Shown: piece after piece, positions 56,190 to 64,000 of the stretch
Position numbering within the stretch: the first letter of the stretch is position 1
How the letters are laid out: each line of letters begins with the position of its first letter
Assembly: GCA_019084025.1 (NCBI GenBank)
Contig: JAHRBI010000001.1
Span: 456,663-520,662, forward strand
Source: Burkholderiaceae bacterium DAT-1
Lineage (GTDB): Bacteria > Pseudomonadota > Gammaproteobacteria > Burkholderiales > Chitinimonadaceae
Length of the DNA: 64,000 bases
Direction: 5' to 3'
Notes under the pieces: model-generated
Databases searched by the model: none
What the model was told of the DNA's origin: nothing
What the model saw: only the letters and a program-made list of their open reading frames with translations
Program-made: the position numbers and the translations under genes

Positions 56190-57548
56190 ATGTCTGAGCA
56201 GTCTGTACACGGCCATATCCTGATTCTTGATGACGATGAGGACGTTGCGATCGCAGCGCGTCTGTTGTTGCGACGGCGATTTGCCCGCATTAGCTGGCTG
56301 TCTGATCCGTCGCAGCTGGAACACACCTTGCAACAGGGTATGCCCGATGTCGTGTTGCTCGATTTCAACTTTACAGTCGGCCGCACTGACGGCACCGAAG
56401 GAATCGATACCCTGACGCGGCTTGTTTCAAAACCGCTTGCGCCCGCCGTCATTGCCATGACCGCGTATGCCGATGTGCCGCTTGCAGTACGTGCGCTTAA
56501 ACTCGGTGCAACAGACTTTGTTACCAAGCCTTGGGATAACCAGCGGCTGATCAGTACCATCGAGGCGGCACTTGCCAGCCGGACCCCTCGTCAATCAGCT
56601 CATGCGAGCGGTGCCTCGCCGCTATTGGGTGAATCTACGGCCATGCGCCAGCTCAATGCCATGATTCACAGCGTCGCCCCCACCGAGGCAAATATCCTGA
56701 TTCTGGGTGAAAATGGAGTAGGTAAAGAGCTGGTTGCACGAGAGATCCACGCACGTTCGCTACGCCACCGGGCACCCTTTCAGGCCATTGACATGGGCGC
56801 CGTGCCTGAATCCACTTTTGAGAGCGAGCTGTTCGGACATAAGCGCGGTGCATTCACCGATGCCCGGCAGGATCGAGAAGGCCGATTTCTAGCCGCCCAG
56901 GGCGGTACTTTGTTTCTGGATGAAATCGGCAATATGCCGTTGTCTGCGCAGGCGCGACTTCTGACGGCATTAGAGCGGCGACATATCACGCCTGTTGGCG
57001 GTGATCACCCGATTCCATTGGATGTGCGTATTGTCAGCGCCACCAATCTCGCCGAACTGAAGCTATTCGATCCACAGATATTCCGAACCGATTTGCTCTT
57101 CAGGCTCAATACCATTGTGCTGCGCGTACCGCCGCTGCGAGAACGCCAGGCAGACATTCCTTTACTGCTGGATCACTATCTTCGGACATATGCGCTCCAG
57201 TACCGCAAACCCCTGCGTCCAATTGAACCCGACGCGCTGGCCGCGCTAACCGCCCATGCATGGCCGGGCAATATTCGGGCACTGCGCCACGCATGCGAGC
57301 GCGCGACGATTCTGTCACCCCACGACACATTCAGACTGCTCGATTTCGCGATAAGCGAGCCGCACCCCACCCACTCCGGCGGAGTGACCGAAGTAGGATA
57401 TCCGGAGGATTCCACACTGGCCGAACAGGAACGGCAGACCATTACCGACGTGATGGCGGCCTGTGAAGGCAATATCAGTCAGGCTGCCAAAAAGCTGGGC
57501 TTGTCACGCGCCGCACTGTACAGACGACTGGAAAAGCATGGCCTCTGA
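56190..57548 (+). CDS. NtrC-family response regulator (sigma-54 activator)
   Basis: Response regulator of 452 residues with a receiver (Asp58 in VVLLDFNF, Thr91, Lys113), AAA+ domain (Walker A ENGVGKEL, 175-182, and Walker [11 protein letters not shown]) and a Fis-type helix-turn-helix ([20 protein letters not shown]). The sigma-54 contact loop reads GAFTDA (220-225), not GAFTGA. The gene overlaps the histidine kinase by 11 bp. By proximity, the regulator most likely acts at the TGTCCG sites and the sigma-54 promoter of the efflux operon. Confidence 0.93.
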   Translation: MSEQSVHGHILILDDDEDVAIAARLLLRRRFARISWLSDPSQLEHTLQQGMPDVVLLDFNFTVGRTDGTEGIDTLTRLVSKPLAPAVIAMTAYADVPLAVRALKLGATDFVTKPWDNQRLISTIEAALASRTPRQSAHASGASPLLGESTAMRQLNAMIHSVAPTEANILILGENGVGKELVAREIHARSLRHRAPFQAIDMGAVPESTFESELFGHKRGAFTDARQDREGRFLAAQGGTLFLDEIGNMPLSAQARLLTALERRHITPVGGDHPIPLDVRIVSATNLAELKLFDPQIFRTDLLFRLNTIVLRVPPLRERQADIPLLLDHYLRTYALQYRKPLRPIEPDALAALTAHAWPGNIRALRHACERATILSPHDTFRLLDFAISEPHPTHSGGVTEVGYPEDSTLAEQERQTITDVMAACEGNISQAAKKLGLSRAALYRRLEKHGL

Positions 57549-58788
57549 ACCGCGCGGATGGCGCCCACTGCTGCGTCCCCTGATGGCGTGCCTGCTTTTC
57601 TGCTCGGGCGTCACTGCACTGTGCTGCCTGCTTATCCCGCCACTTACGCTGACCGATGACATCCGCATGCGTTTACTGGTTCTGGCCATATTGGCAGTCA
57701 TCATTGGTGTGCCGCTTTTACTGACATCGTTGCGCACACTACAAGCGGGGGAGACTCCCATCGAGGAGGCATCCCCTCCCCCGGTGCAGGATGCATTGGA
57801 CATGATGTCCCGTCTTCATGCGCTGGAAGCACGTCTGGATCATGCGCCGATTGCATTATTCAGGCAAAGCGCCGGGCAGTGTGCTCCCCTGAACACACGT
57901 GCACACCGCCTCATTGCCCCCGGACGCTTCCATCCTCCCATCGCACTGTATGGCATGTTTAACGACACCCCGGGTGATCATCAGCAACTGGTCAGCTTTG
58001 AATCGGAGCGTGGTGCCGAACGTGTCCTGTTTGCCGCTACTACCCTGTTAGTTGCAGGACAACAAGAACGCCTCATTGCGCTCCTGCCGGTCGAAAGTGA
58101 ACTAGAAGCCGAAACGCTCCACGCCTGGCAGCAACTCGTGCACGTGCTGACGCATGAAATCATGAACTCACTTACCCCCGTGGCCTCGCTCTCCAGAACG
58201 GCGCTCGAATTAATGGAGATTTCAGATCAGGACATCGATGCACGAAGCGATCTGCATACGGCGCTTGAGGCCATCAGTCGCCGTGCTGACAGCCTGGCCG
58301 CGTTTGTATCCAGTTATCGCCGTTTGTCTGCCCTGCCCGCGCCCATCATGGAACGCACACCGGTCAGCCAGCTATTTGCGCGCCTGGAAGCACTGATTCG
58401 TCCGGAATGGGATGCCGTTCAGGGTCATCTTCGTTTGAGTATCGAACCGCCGACTGTCGAACTCATGTGCGATTCAGGTCAACTTGAGCAAGCATTCATT
58501 AATCTTGCCCGAAATGCACTGGAAGCCTGCCGGCAATCAAATCCTCCGTGCCTGAATATCAGTGCCAGACTCAGTAAAGGCGGGCGTTTGCGCATTGAGG
58601 TCAGTGATAATGGTCCCGGCGTGCCAGATGCCATCACCAGCCAGATTTTTACGCCGTTCTTTTCGACCAAATCCAAAGGTCGGGGCATCGGCCTCGCACT
58701 CGTTAGACAACTCGTTCATAACAACCACGGGACCGTCAGACTCGCACACGGCATCAGCCAAGGTGCCCGTTTCATTCTGACCTTTTGA
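57538..58788 (+). CDS. Membrane sensor histidine kinase
   Basis: Partner of the NtrC-type regulator, 416 residues. It has two N-terminal helices (PLMACLLFCSGVTALCCLLI; LLVLAILAVIIGVPLLL) with a very short intervening loop, then a PAS-like part (about 85-195). The H-box is VLTHEIMNSLTPVASL, N-box INLARNALEAC, G boxes VSDNGPGVP and GRGIGLAL. With little periplasmic sequence, it may sense the membrane itself. ATG 57538 lies within the last codons of the regulator. Confidence 0.92.
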   Translation: MASEPRGWRPLLRPLMACLLFCSGVTALCCLLIPPLTLTDDIRMRLLVLAILAVIIGVPLLLTSLRTLQAGETPIEEASPPPVQDALDMMSRLHALEARLDHAPIALFRQSAGQCAPLNTRAHRLIAPGRFHPPIALYGMFNDTPGDHQQLVSFESERGAERVLFAATTLLVAGQQERLIALLPVESELEAETLHAWQQLVHVLTHEIMNSLTPVASLSRTALELMEISDQDIDARSDLHTALEAISRRADSLAAFVSSYRRLSALPAPIMERTPVSQLFARLEALIRPEWDAVQGHLRLSIEPPTVELMCDSGQLEQAFINLARNALEACRQSNPPCLNISARLSKGGRLRIEVSDNGPGVPDAITSQIFTPFFSTKSKGRGIGLALVRQLVHNNHGTVRLAHGISQGARFILTF

Positions 58789-58818
58789 TTGATCCCCCAT
58801 CTATCACAGGAGTCTTGC

Positions 58819-60648
58819 ATGTTTCGCCCTGTTTTCCCGCTGTCCGCCATCGCCCTGTCAATATGCCTCTTGAGCGTTAGCCCGGATACGACTGCTAAAG
58901 CAGCCCCCAGACCAGCTGCACGACCGGACGCCATGGCACAGACGCTGAAAACACAACTGGCAAACGTCGCCCATGACTTTTACGAGCTGCAGATCCGCTT
59001 TGATCCCATGCGGGCAACCGATTATGGCGAAAACCGCTATGACGACCAGCTTGGCAAAAATAATGATCCGGCCGAGGTACGCAAGCAATACCAGACATTG
59101 CATATCCTGCAGCGAAGGCTTGCAGCTATTAAACGTCATCAGCTAGATGATAAGGACAAGCTGACATGGGATGTTCTGGAATACGAACTCCGCTCGGCGC
59201 TTGCGCTGGAACGGTTTCCCGCCTATCTGCTCCCGATCGACCAGATGGGAAGCATTCCGGTCACGCTGGCGAGTTATGGCAGTGGTGAAGACAACCAACC
59301 GCTGGATACCCCCAAGCAGTATCGCGCCTACCTGAGTCGTTTGCGCCAACTCCCCCACTGGATAGATCAGTCCATGCTGAATATGCGCCGTGGCATGCGC
59401 CAGCACATTGTTCTGCCTAAAGCACTGATACGCTCAACACTCCCGCAGTATCAGAGCCTGCTGGCCAAGTCTGAGAACGACAACCTGTACCTGAAACCCA
59501 TCCATCGCTTCCCGGCTGACTTTTCTAGCGCGGACAAGCAAGCGTTGAGCAAAGACTTCACACGGACAGTGCAACAGCAGGTTATGCCCGCACTGCGCAG
59601 ACTGACCACATTTATGGAACAGGAATACCTGCCGGCCTGTCGTGATACAGCGGGCATCAGCAGCCTGCCTGATGGCAAGGAGTGGTATCAGGCTCGCATT
59701 TTCACCCAGACAGGATCCAATCTTAAACCGTCTGTTATTCACGAGATCGGGCTCAAAGAAGTAGCGCGCATCCAGTCTGAATTTGCGAAGCTGGCACCCA
59801 AGCTCGGGTATGACGGCCCGGCTGCGGGCTTACCCAAGTGGGTACATGAGCAGCCTCGCTACCATCCCTTTACATCCGAAGATCAGGTGATTGCGGAATA
59901 CAAGCGCATTGCGGCCAACGTGTATAGCAAGCTTCCGCAACTGTTCAATCATCTGCCTGGCACACCGATGGATATCCGCCTCGAGCCAGAAATCAGTCGC
60001 AAAACGGCCTCGGATCATTACTCAGGCCCGTCATCTGACGGTACCCGGCCGGGGGTTTTCTGGGCAGTGGTCAATGATCCAGCAACCTACGGGCAAGCTG
60101 GCATGACGACATTATTCCTGCATGAAGGCGTCCCCGGTCATCATTTCCACAGCGCGACCATGCTGGAGATCGCGCTGCCCGCATTTCGTAAATTCAGTGG
60201 CAACAATGCCTATACCGAAGGCTGGGCGCTGTATGCGGAAACACTCGGCAAAGAAATGGGGCTGTATGACGCCGATCCGCTTGCCTATGAAGGACACCTC
60301 ACAGACGAATTGCTTCGCGCAGCTCGCTTGGTCGTTGATACCGGCTTGCATGACAAGGGCTGGTCACGCGAACAGGCGATTCAATACTTCCGTGAGACAC
60401 TTGGCTATGACGAAGCCCGCGCCCGCAATGCTATTGAACGCTATATGGCCTGGCCCGGACAAGCGCTGGGTTACAAGATTGGCTCACTGAAAATCCAGGA
60501 GTTGCGTCAGCGTGCGCAAGACAAACTGGGCAGCCATTTCCGGCTGGCAGACTTCCATGATCAGATTTTGGGTGAGGGCACCCTGCCACTCAGCGTACTG
60601 GAATCACGGGTCGATCACTGGATTGAGACATCCGGTAGCAATCCTTGA
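58819..60648 (+). CDS. DUF885-family exported metallopeptidase-like protein
   Basis: A 609-residue protein with a signal peptide (LSAIALSICLLSVSPDTTAKA). The DUF885 core has the zinc-type motif LFLHEGVPGHHFHSA, then NAYTEGWALYAETLGKEMG and DTGLHDKGWSREQAI, and near the end RYMAWPGQALGYKIG. AGGAG lies 6 bases before ATG 58819, so I chose it over 58789. Most members are of unknown substrate. It is in the same direction as the two-component pair but 30 bp away, so it may be in the same transcript. Confidence 0.85.
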   Translation: MFRPVFPLSAIALSICLLSVSPDTTAKAAPRPAARPDAMAQTLKTQLANVAHDFYELQIRFDPMRATDYGENRYDDQLGKNNDPAEVRKQYQTLHILQRRLAAIKRHQLDDKDKLTWDVLEYELRSALALERFPAYLLPIDQMGSIPVTLASYGSGEDNQPLDTPKQYRAYLSRLRQLPHWIDQSMLNMRRGMRQHIVLPKALIRSTLPQYQSLLAKSENDNLYLKPIHRFPADFSSADKQALSKDFTRTVQQQVMPALRRLTTFMEQEYLPACRDTAGISSLPDGKEWYQARIFTQTGSNLKPSVIHEIGLKEVARIQSEFAKLAPKLGYDGPAAGLPKWVHEQPRYHPFTSEDQVIAEYKRIAANVYSKLPQLFNHLPGTPMDIRLEPEISRKTASDHYSGPSSDGTRPGVFWAVVNDPATYGQAGMTTLFLHEGVPGHHFHSATMLEIALPAFRKFSGNNAYTEGWALYAETLGKEMGLYDADPLAYEGHLTDELLRAARLVVDTGLHDKGWSREQAIQYFRETLGYDEARARNAIERYMAWPGQALGYKIGSLKIQELRQRAQDKLGSHFRLADFHDQILGEGTLPLSVLESRVDHWIETSGSNP

Positions 60649-60657
60649 GCATGCAAT

Positions 60658-60671
60658 TTGATCGCGATCAA
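60658..60671. promoter_or_regulatory. FNR/ANR box
   Basis: TTGATCGCGATCAA matches the FNR-type consensus TTGATnnnnATCAA exactly. CATAAC at about 60692 is a possible -10 box, placing the FNR centre near -41.5, the class II activator position. The box is about 95 bp ahead of the DUF465 gene. Confidence 0.75.
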
Positions 60672-60765
60672 TATGGGGAACCGGCGACAGGCATAACCTG
60701 ATCTCAACGCCGGAAAGACAAGCAGGTCAACCCGGCAGGTTCCCAACATCGCACAGGATAGACCC

Positions 60766-61014
60766 ATGCATATCGATCATCATCCCCTGATCTCCGAATT
60801 CCCGGAACACCGCGACAGCATCCATGTGCTGAAGCAGGACAGCGCCCACTTCGCCCGTCTGGCAGGCGAATACGAGTCGGTCGACAAGGCCATCACCCGC
60901 GCCGAAAACGGTGAAGACCGTCTGGGCACCGGCGAACTGGACGGCCTGAAGCACCAGCGCCTGTCGCTGAAGGATCAGCTGTACACCATGCTGCGCGATC
61001 ACGCTGCCGTTTGA
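60766..61014 (+). CDS. DUF465/YdcH-family protein
   Basis: An 82-residue coiled-coil-like protein. The hallmark starts MHIDHHPLISEFPEHRDSIHVL and continues with HFARLAGEYESVDKAI, then LKHQRLSLKDQLYTML. Family members are small cytoplasmic helical proteins without an agreed function. The FNR box in front suggests higher expression without oxygen. Followed by two terminators. Confidence 0.88.
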   Translation: MHIDHHPLISEFPEHRDSIHVLKQDSAHFARLAGEYESVDKAITRAENGEDRLGTGELDGLKHQRLSLKDQLYTMLRDHAAV

Positions 61015-61033
61015 TTCGCGAGCTGAGTCAAGC

Positions 61034-61063
61034 AAAACGCCCTGCTGATGCGGGGCGTTTTCG
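61034..61063 (+). terminator. Terminator after DUF465 gene
   Basis: AAAACGCCC and GGGCGTTTT pair around a 10-base loop with T-run. Confidence 0.85.
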
Positions 61064-61088
61064 CTGGCAAGTGCTCAATTCAAAAGCA

Positions 61089-61115
61089 AACAGGCGGCCA
61101 AGCCGCCTGTTTTTT
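61089..61115 (+). terminator. Second terminator after DUF465 gene
   Basis: AACAGGCGGC and GCCGCCTGTT pair around CAA, followed by a T-run. It forms a tandem pair with the previous one. Confidence 0.85.
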
Positions 61116-61150
61116 CCTTCACAAGACTGGACGATCTCACCGAGCGGGCT

Positions 61151-61190
61151 GGCGGTACCGGGTCAAGGAGACATTCGTCCCGATACCGCC
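61151..61190. other. Long hairpin downstream of amtB
   Basis: GGCGGTACCGGG and CCCGATACCGCC pair over 12 positions with one mismatch, loop of 16 bases. No T-run. It lies about 115 bp beyond the amtB stop and may end or protect the glnK-amtB message. Confidence 0.5.
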
Positions 61191-61305
61191 ACCTTGCGCG
61201 CTCGCCATCCTGATCGGATGACAGACGTTCCCCAACCCCTGTCATCTTTAGCATCAAATGATGCGGATGGCGCTCTCCCCAGTGAGACCGTTTCACCCAT
61301 CCGCC

Positions 61306-62859
61306 TTAGCGGTAGTAAGCCTTTTCACCGTGCGATGTCACATCCAGACCTTCGCGCTCTTCGTCTTCCGGTACACGCAGACCAATGATCTTGTCGATCA
61401 CGAAGAAGAGCACAACCGAGACCAGACCGGACCAGACCAGCGTGGTGCCTACAGCCTTGGCCTGAACAATCACTTGATCAACAATGGAGTAGGTTGGCGC
61501 AACTGCATTGGCAACATAGTCGTAGATGCCCGTGCCACCCAGTGCCGGATCAGCAAACACACCCGTCATCAGCGCGCCGAAGATACCGCCCACGCCGTGT
61601 ACACCGAACACGTCCAGTGCATCGTCGGCACCCAGCAGCTTCTTCAGGCCATGCACACCCCACAGGCAGACTGCACCTGCCAGCGCGCCGATCGCCATCG
61701 CACCACCGACCCCCACGAACCCACAAGCCGGGGTAATCGCAACCAGACCAGCCACCGCACCGGATGCAGCACCCAGCATGGAGGGCTTGCCCTTCCAGAC
61801 CCATTCGATAGCGGTCCAGGAGAATGCGGCAATCGCAGTTGCCACCCAGGTGTTTACGAAAGCCAGTGCTGCGGTGCCATTGGCTTCCAGCGCGGAACCA
61901 GCATTAAACCCAAACCAGCCAAACCACAGCAGAGACGTACCGATCATTGTCATGGTCAGGCTATGCGGGGTCATCGCTTCGCGGCCGAGGCCAACACGCT
62001 TGCCTACAAAATAGGCACCCACCAGACCGGCAATCGCGGCATTGATGTGCACCACGGTACCACCAGCAAAGTCCAGCGCACCCTTTTGGAACAACCAACC
62101 AGCCGTCGAATTGGCCAGATCTGCTGCCTTGGCATCGGTATACGCATCCGGACCCGCCCAGAACCACACCATGTGCGCAATCGGCAGATAGGAAATCGTG
62201 AACCACAGCACCACAAACACCAGAATCGCGGAAAACTTGGCACGTTCGGCGAAGGCACCGACGATCAAGCCACAAGTGATCGCTGCAAATGCGCCCTGGA
62301 ACACCACATAAGCAAACTCGCTCACCACCACGCCCTTGGAGAAGGTCGCGGCCACGCTGTCAGGCGTCACGCCCTTCAGGAACAGTTTGCCGAGGTTGCC
62401 GATATATGGCGTCGTTGCGGATGCGACTGCATCGCCATTGAAAGCCAGTGAGTAGCCATACACCACCCACAGCACGCTGATCACCGAGAAGATCACGAAG
62501 ACCTGGATCAGGATGGACAGCATGTTCTTTTCGCGAACCAGACCACCGTAGAACAGGGCCAGACCGGGAATCGACATCAGAATCACGAAAGCTGCGGATA
62601 CCAGCAACCAGGCATTGTCGCCCTTGTTAGCCACTGGGGCCGGAGCAGCAGGGGCTGCGGGTGTAGCAGCGGGCGCGGCGGCTTCTGCAGCAGGAGCTGC
62701 ATCGGATGGTTTGGCGGCTTCGACGGGTTTGGCAGCATCGGCTGCAGGCGCCGCAACAGCGGCGACTGGCGCGGCTGCATCAGCGGGCTTTGCGTCTTCC
62801 GCGAACGCTGGCATCGCCAGCGCCAGCATCAGCGCGCAGATGGACATTAGTTTTTTCAT
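61306..62859 (-). CDS. amtB: AmtB ammonium transporter with Ala/Pro-rich leader
   Basis: Trimeric ammonium channel of the inner membrane. Residues 1-21 are a signal peptide (LMSICALMLALAMPAFA-ED), then a stretch of about 55 residues rich in Ala, Pro and Lys, and then the Amt core (NAWLLVSAAFVILMSIPGLALFYGGLVR). The conserved DFAGGTVVHINAAIAGL, GWFGFNAGSALEANG and the C-terminal FGVHGVGGIFGALMTGVFA are present. At 517 residues it is longer than the usual 420-450 because of the leader. glnK is 18 bp upstream. Confidence 0.95.
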   Translation of the reverse strand: MKKLMSICALMLALAMPAFAEDAKPADAAAPVAAVAAPAADAAKPVEAAKPSDAAPAAEAAAPAATPAAPAAPAPVANKGDNAWLLVSAAFVILMSIPGLALFYGGLVREKNMLSILIQVFVIFSVISVLWVVYGYSLAFNGDAVASATTPYIGNLGKLFLKGVTPDSVAATFSKGVVVSEFAYVVFQGAFAAITCGLIVGAFAERAKFSAILVFVVLWFTISYLPIAHMVWFWAGPDAYTDAKAADLANSTAGWLFQKGALDFAGGTVVHINAAIAGLVGAYFVGKRVGLGREAMTPHSLTMTMIGTSLLWFGWFGFNAGSALEANGTAALAFVNTWVATAIAAFSWTAIEWVWKGKPSMLGAASGAVAGLVAITPACGFVGVGGAMAIGALAGAVCLWGVHGLKKLLGADDALDVFGVHGVGGIFGALMTGVFADPALGGTGIYDYVANAVAPTYSIVDQVIVQAKAVGTTLVWSGLVSVVLFFVIDKIIGLRVPEDEEREGLDVTSHGEKAYYR

Positions 62860-62876
62860 GTTGGGTTCCCTCGTGC

Positions 62877-63230
<354 letters not shown>

Positions 63231-63340
63231 TCAAATGAATGTAAAAACTGAAAGACGGTGCGTACCGGCGGTACTCGTGGTACTACGCCTGTTCGGGCGG
63301 CTGGCGCGTTGAGCCTGAATGCCCGGCTGACTCATGAGTT

Positions 63341-63356
63341 AGCAACGAGCGTGCCA
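63341..63356 (-). promoter_or_regulatory. Sigma-54 promoter of glnK-amtB
   Basis: On the minus strand TGGCAC-GCTCG-TTGCT, a perfect -24/-12 match, lies 125 bp upstream of glnK. Confidence 0.88.
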
Positions 63357-63418
63357 CCCCGCAATTTCATTCAAAATCAATAAGATGACAAATGCGCGAA
63401 GTCTAGATGAAGCTTGAA

Positions 63419-63467
63419 TGCACCATTGCAGTGCATTGTTTGTATATTGGTGCACGGAGGGGGTGCA
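63419..63467. promoter_or_regulatory. Two NtrC-type binding sites
   Basis: TGCACCATTGCAGTGCA (63419-63435) and TGCACGGAGGGGGTGCA (63451-63467) match the NtrC consensus TGCACC-N5-GGTGCA at all but one or two positions. Their centres are 32 bp apart, three helix turns, and 60-110 bp upstream of the sigma-54 promoter. The second touches the end of the LysR-type gene. Confidence 0.85.
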
Positions 63468-63468
63468 C

Positions 63469-64000
63469 TCAATGTTTGGATAGCCACCCATTCGCCTCCG
63501 CACACCGTACCAGATGCTCAATCAACCTGCGCACGCGAGCAGGCAAAGCCCTGCCATGCGGCCAGACGGCATAGACGGTGCGCCTGCCTGCATCCCAGTC
63601 CGGCAATACCACCACCAGCCGGTTCCCCGCGAAACTATCCTTGAGTTGCGTCTGGGGGATATAGAGCAAGCCCTGCCCCGCCTCTGCCAAGGCAATGGCC
63701 ACCTGCATTTCATTGGCAACGAAGACTGGATGCTCAACGTGTATCTCGGCGTTCTCTCCGGATGGATGCTGAAAGTGCCACGTTCGCAGCGGATCAGCGA
63801 CAATCAGGCGATGATTCATTAGCTCTGCGGGCGTGGCGGGCGTACCAAATCGTGCCAGATAATCGGGGGATGCAACCAACCGGACAGGCATAGATGCCAG
63901 TCTGCGCTGTCCAAATGAGGAGTCTGCCAGCGGTCCCACGCGAATCGCGAGATCTGCTCCCGCATCCAGCACATCTTCGCGATGATTGCTGAGTTGCAGA
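63469..64000 (-). CDS. LysR-family regulator (5' end outside window)
   Basis: C-terminal part, about 176 residues, of a LysR-type regulator. It carries the effector-binding domain: LQLSNHREDVLDAGADLAIRVGPLADSSFGQRRLASMPVR is the typical segment, with RRTVYAVWPHGRALPARVRRLIEHL near the C-terminus. The DNA-binding domain lies beyond 64000. It is the CrgA/PecT-like subfamily. Its target cannot be known. Confidence 0.88.
   Translation of the reverse strand, partial: LQLSNHREDVLDAGADLAIRVGPLADSSFGQRRLASMPVRLVASPDYLARFGTPATPAELMNHRLIVADPLRTWHFQHPSGENAEIHVEHPVFVANEMQVAIALAEAGQGLLYIPQTQLKDSFAGNRLVVVLPDWDAGRRTVYAVWPHGRALPARVRRLIEHLVRCAEANGWLSKH

Overview
The window looks like chromosomal DNA of a betaproteobacterium, probably of the Neisseriales/Chromobacteriaceae kind. 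The reasons are a his operon in the order G-D-C-B-H-A, an mla operon followed by ABC genes, bolA and murA, an ahcY gene behind an S-adenosylhomocysteine riboswitch, and glnK-amtB behind a sigma-54 promoter with NtrC-type sites. Assignments rest on reading protein and DNA motifs by eye; no database search was run.

Layout. 1-4912 (minus): histidine biosynthesis, with hisA cut by the window edge. 5314-13042 (plus): an RpiR-type regulator, a TonB-dependent receptor, a secreted cyanophycinase, an M14 aspartoacylase-like hydrolase and a YfcC-type permease. This appears to be a scavenging unit for cyanophycin or similar acidic polypeptides, and it lies between murA and hisG, which are usually adjacent in this group. 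13106-20421 (minus): murA, a 45-residue membrane protein overlapping bolA/ibaG, an ABC-2 exporter, and mlaFEDCBA for phospholipid transport. 20534-28040 (plus): a compact, overlapping operon with a sigma-54 activator and MSHA/type IV pilus-like assembly genes, but no pilin.

28068-40077: an integrative element of about 12 kb sits in a tRNA-Phe gene, with 48-bp direct repeats as attL and attR. It carries a tyrosine integrase, a P4-type primase-helicase, a GIY-YIG protein and several unrecognised genes. Much of it is AT-rich. Two 89-bp MITE-like repeats flank one gene that looks like a multi-OB-fold RNA-binding protein.

40323-49830: a small outer-membrane barrel, ahcY and metK, two lipid A acyltransferases, a patatin-like protein without its catalytic serine, parE, and two tandem tiny lipoproteins. 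50065-58788: a MacAB-like efflux operon (minus) behind a perfect sigma-54 promoter and two TGTCCG palindromes, then a GGDEF protein, and a divergent NtrC-type two-component pair that probably controls the efflux operon. 58819-64000: a DUF885 peptidase, a DUF465 protein behind an FNR box, amtB-glnK, and a partial LysR regulator.
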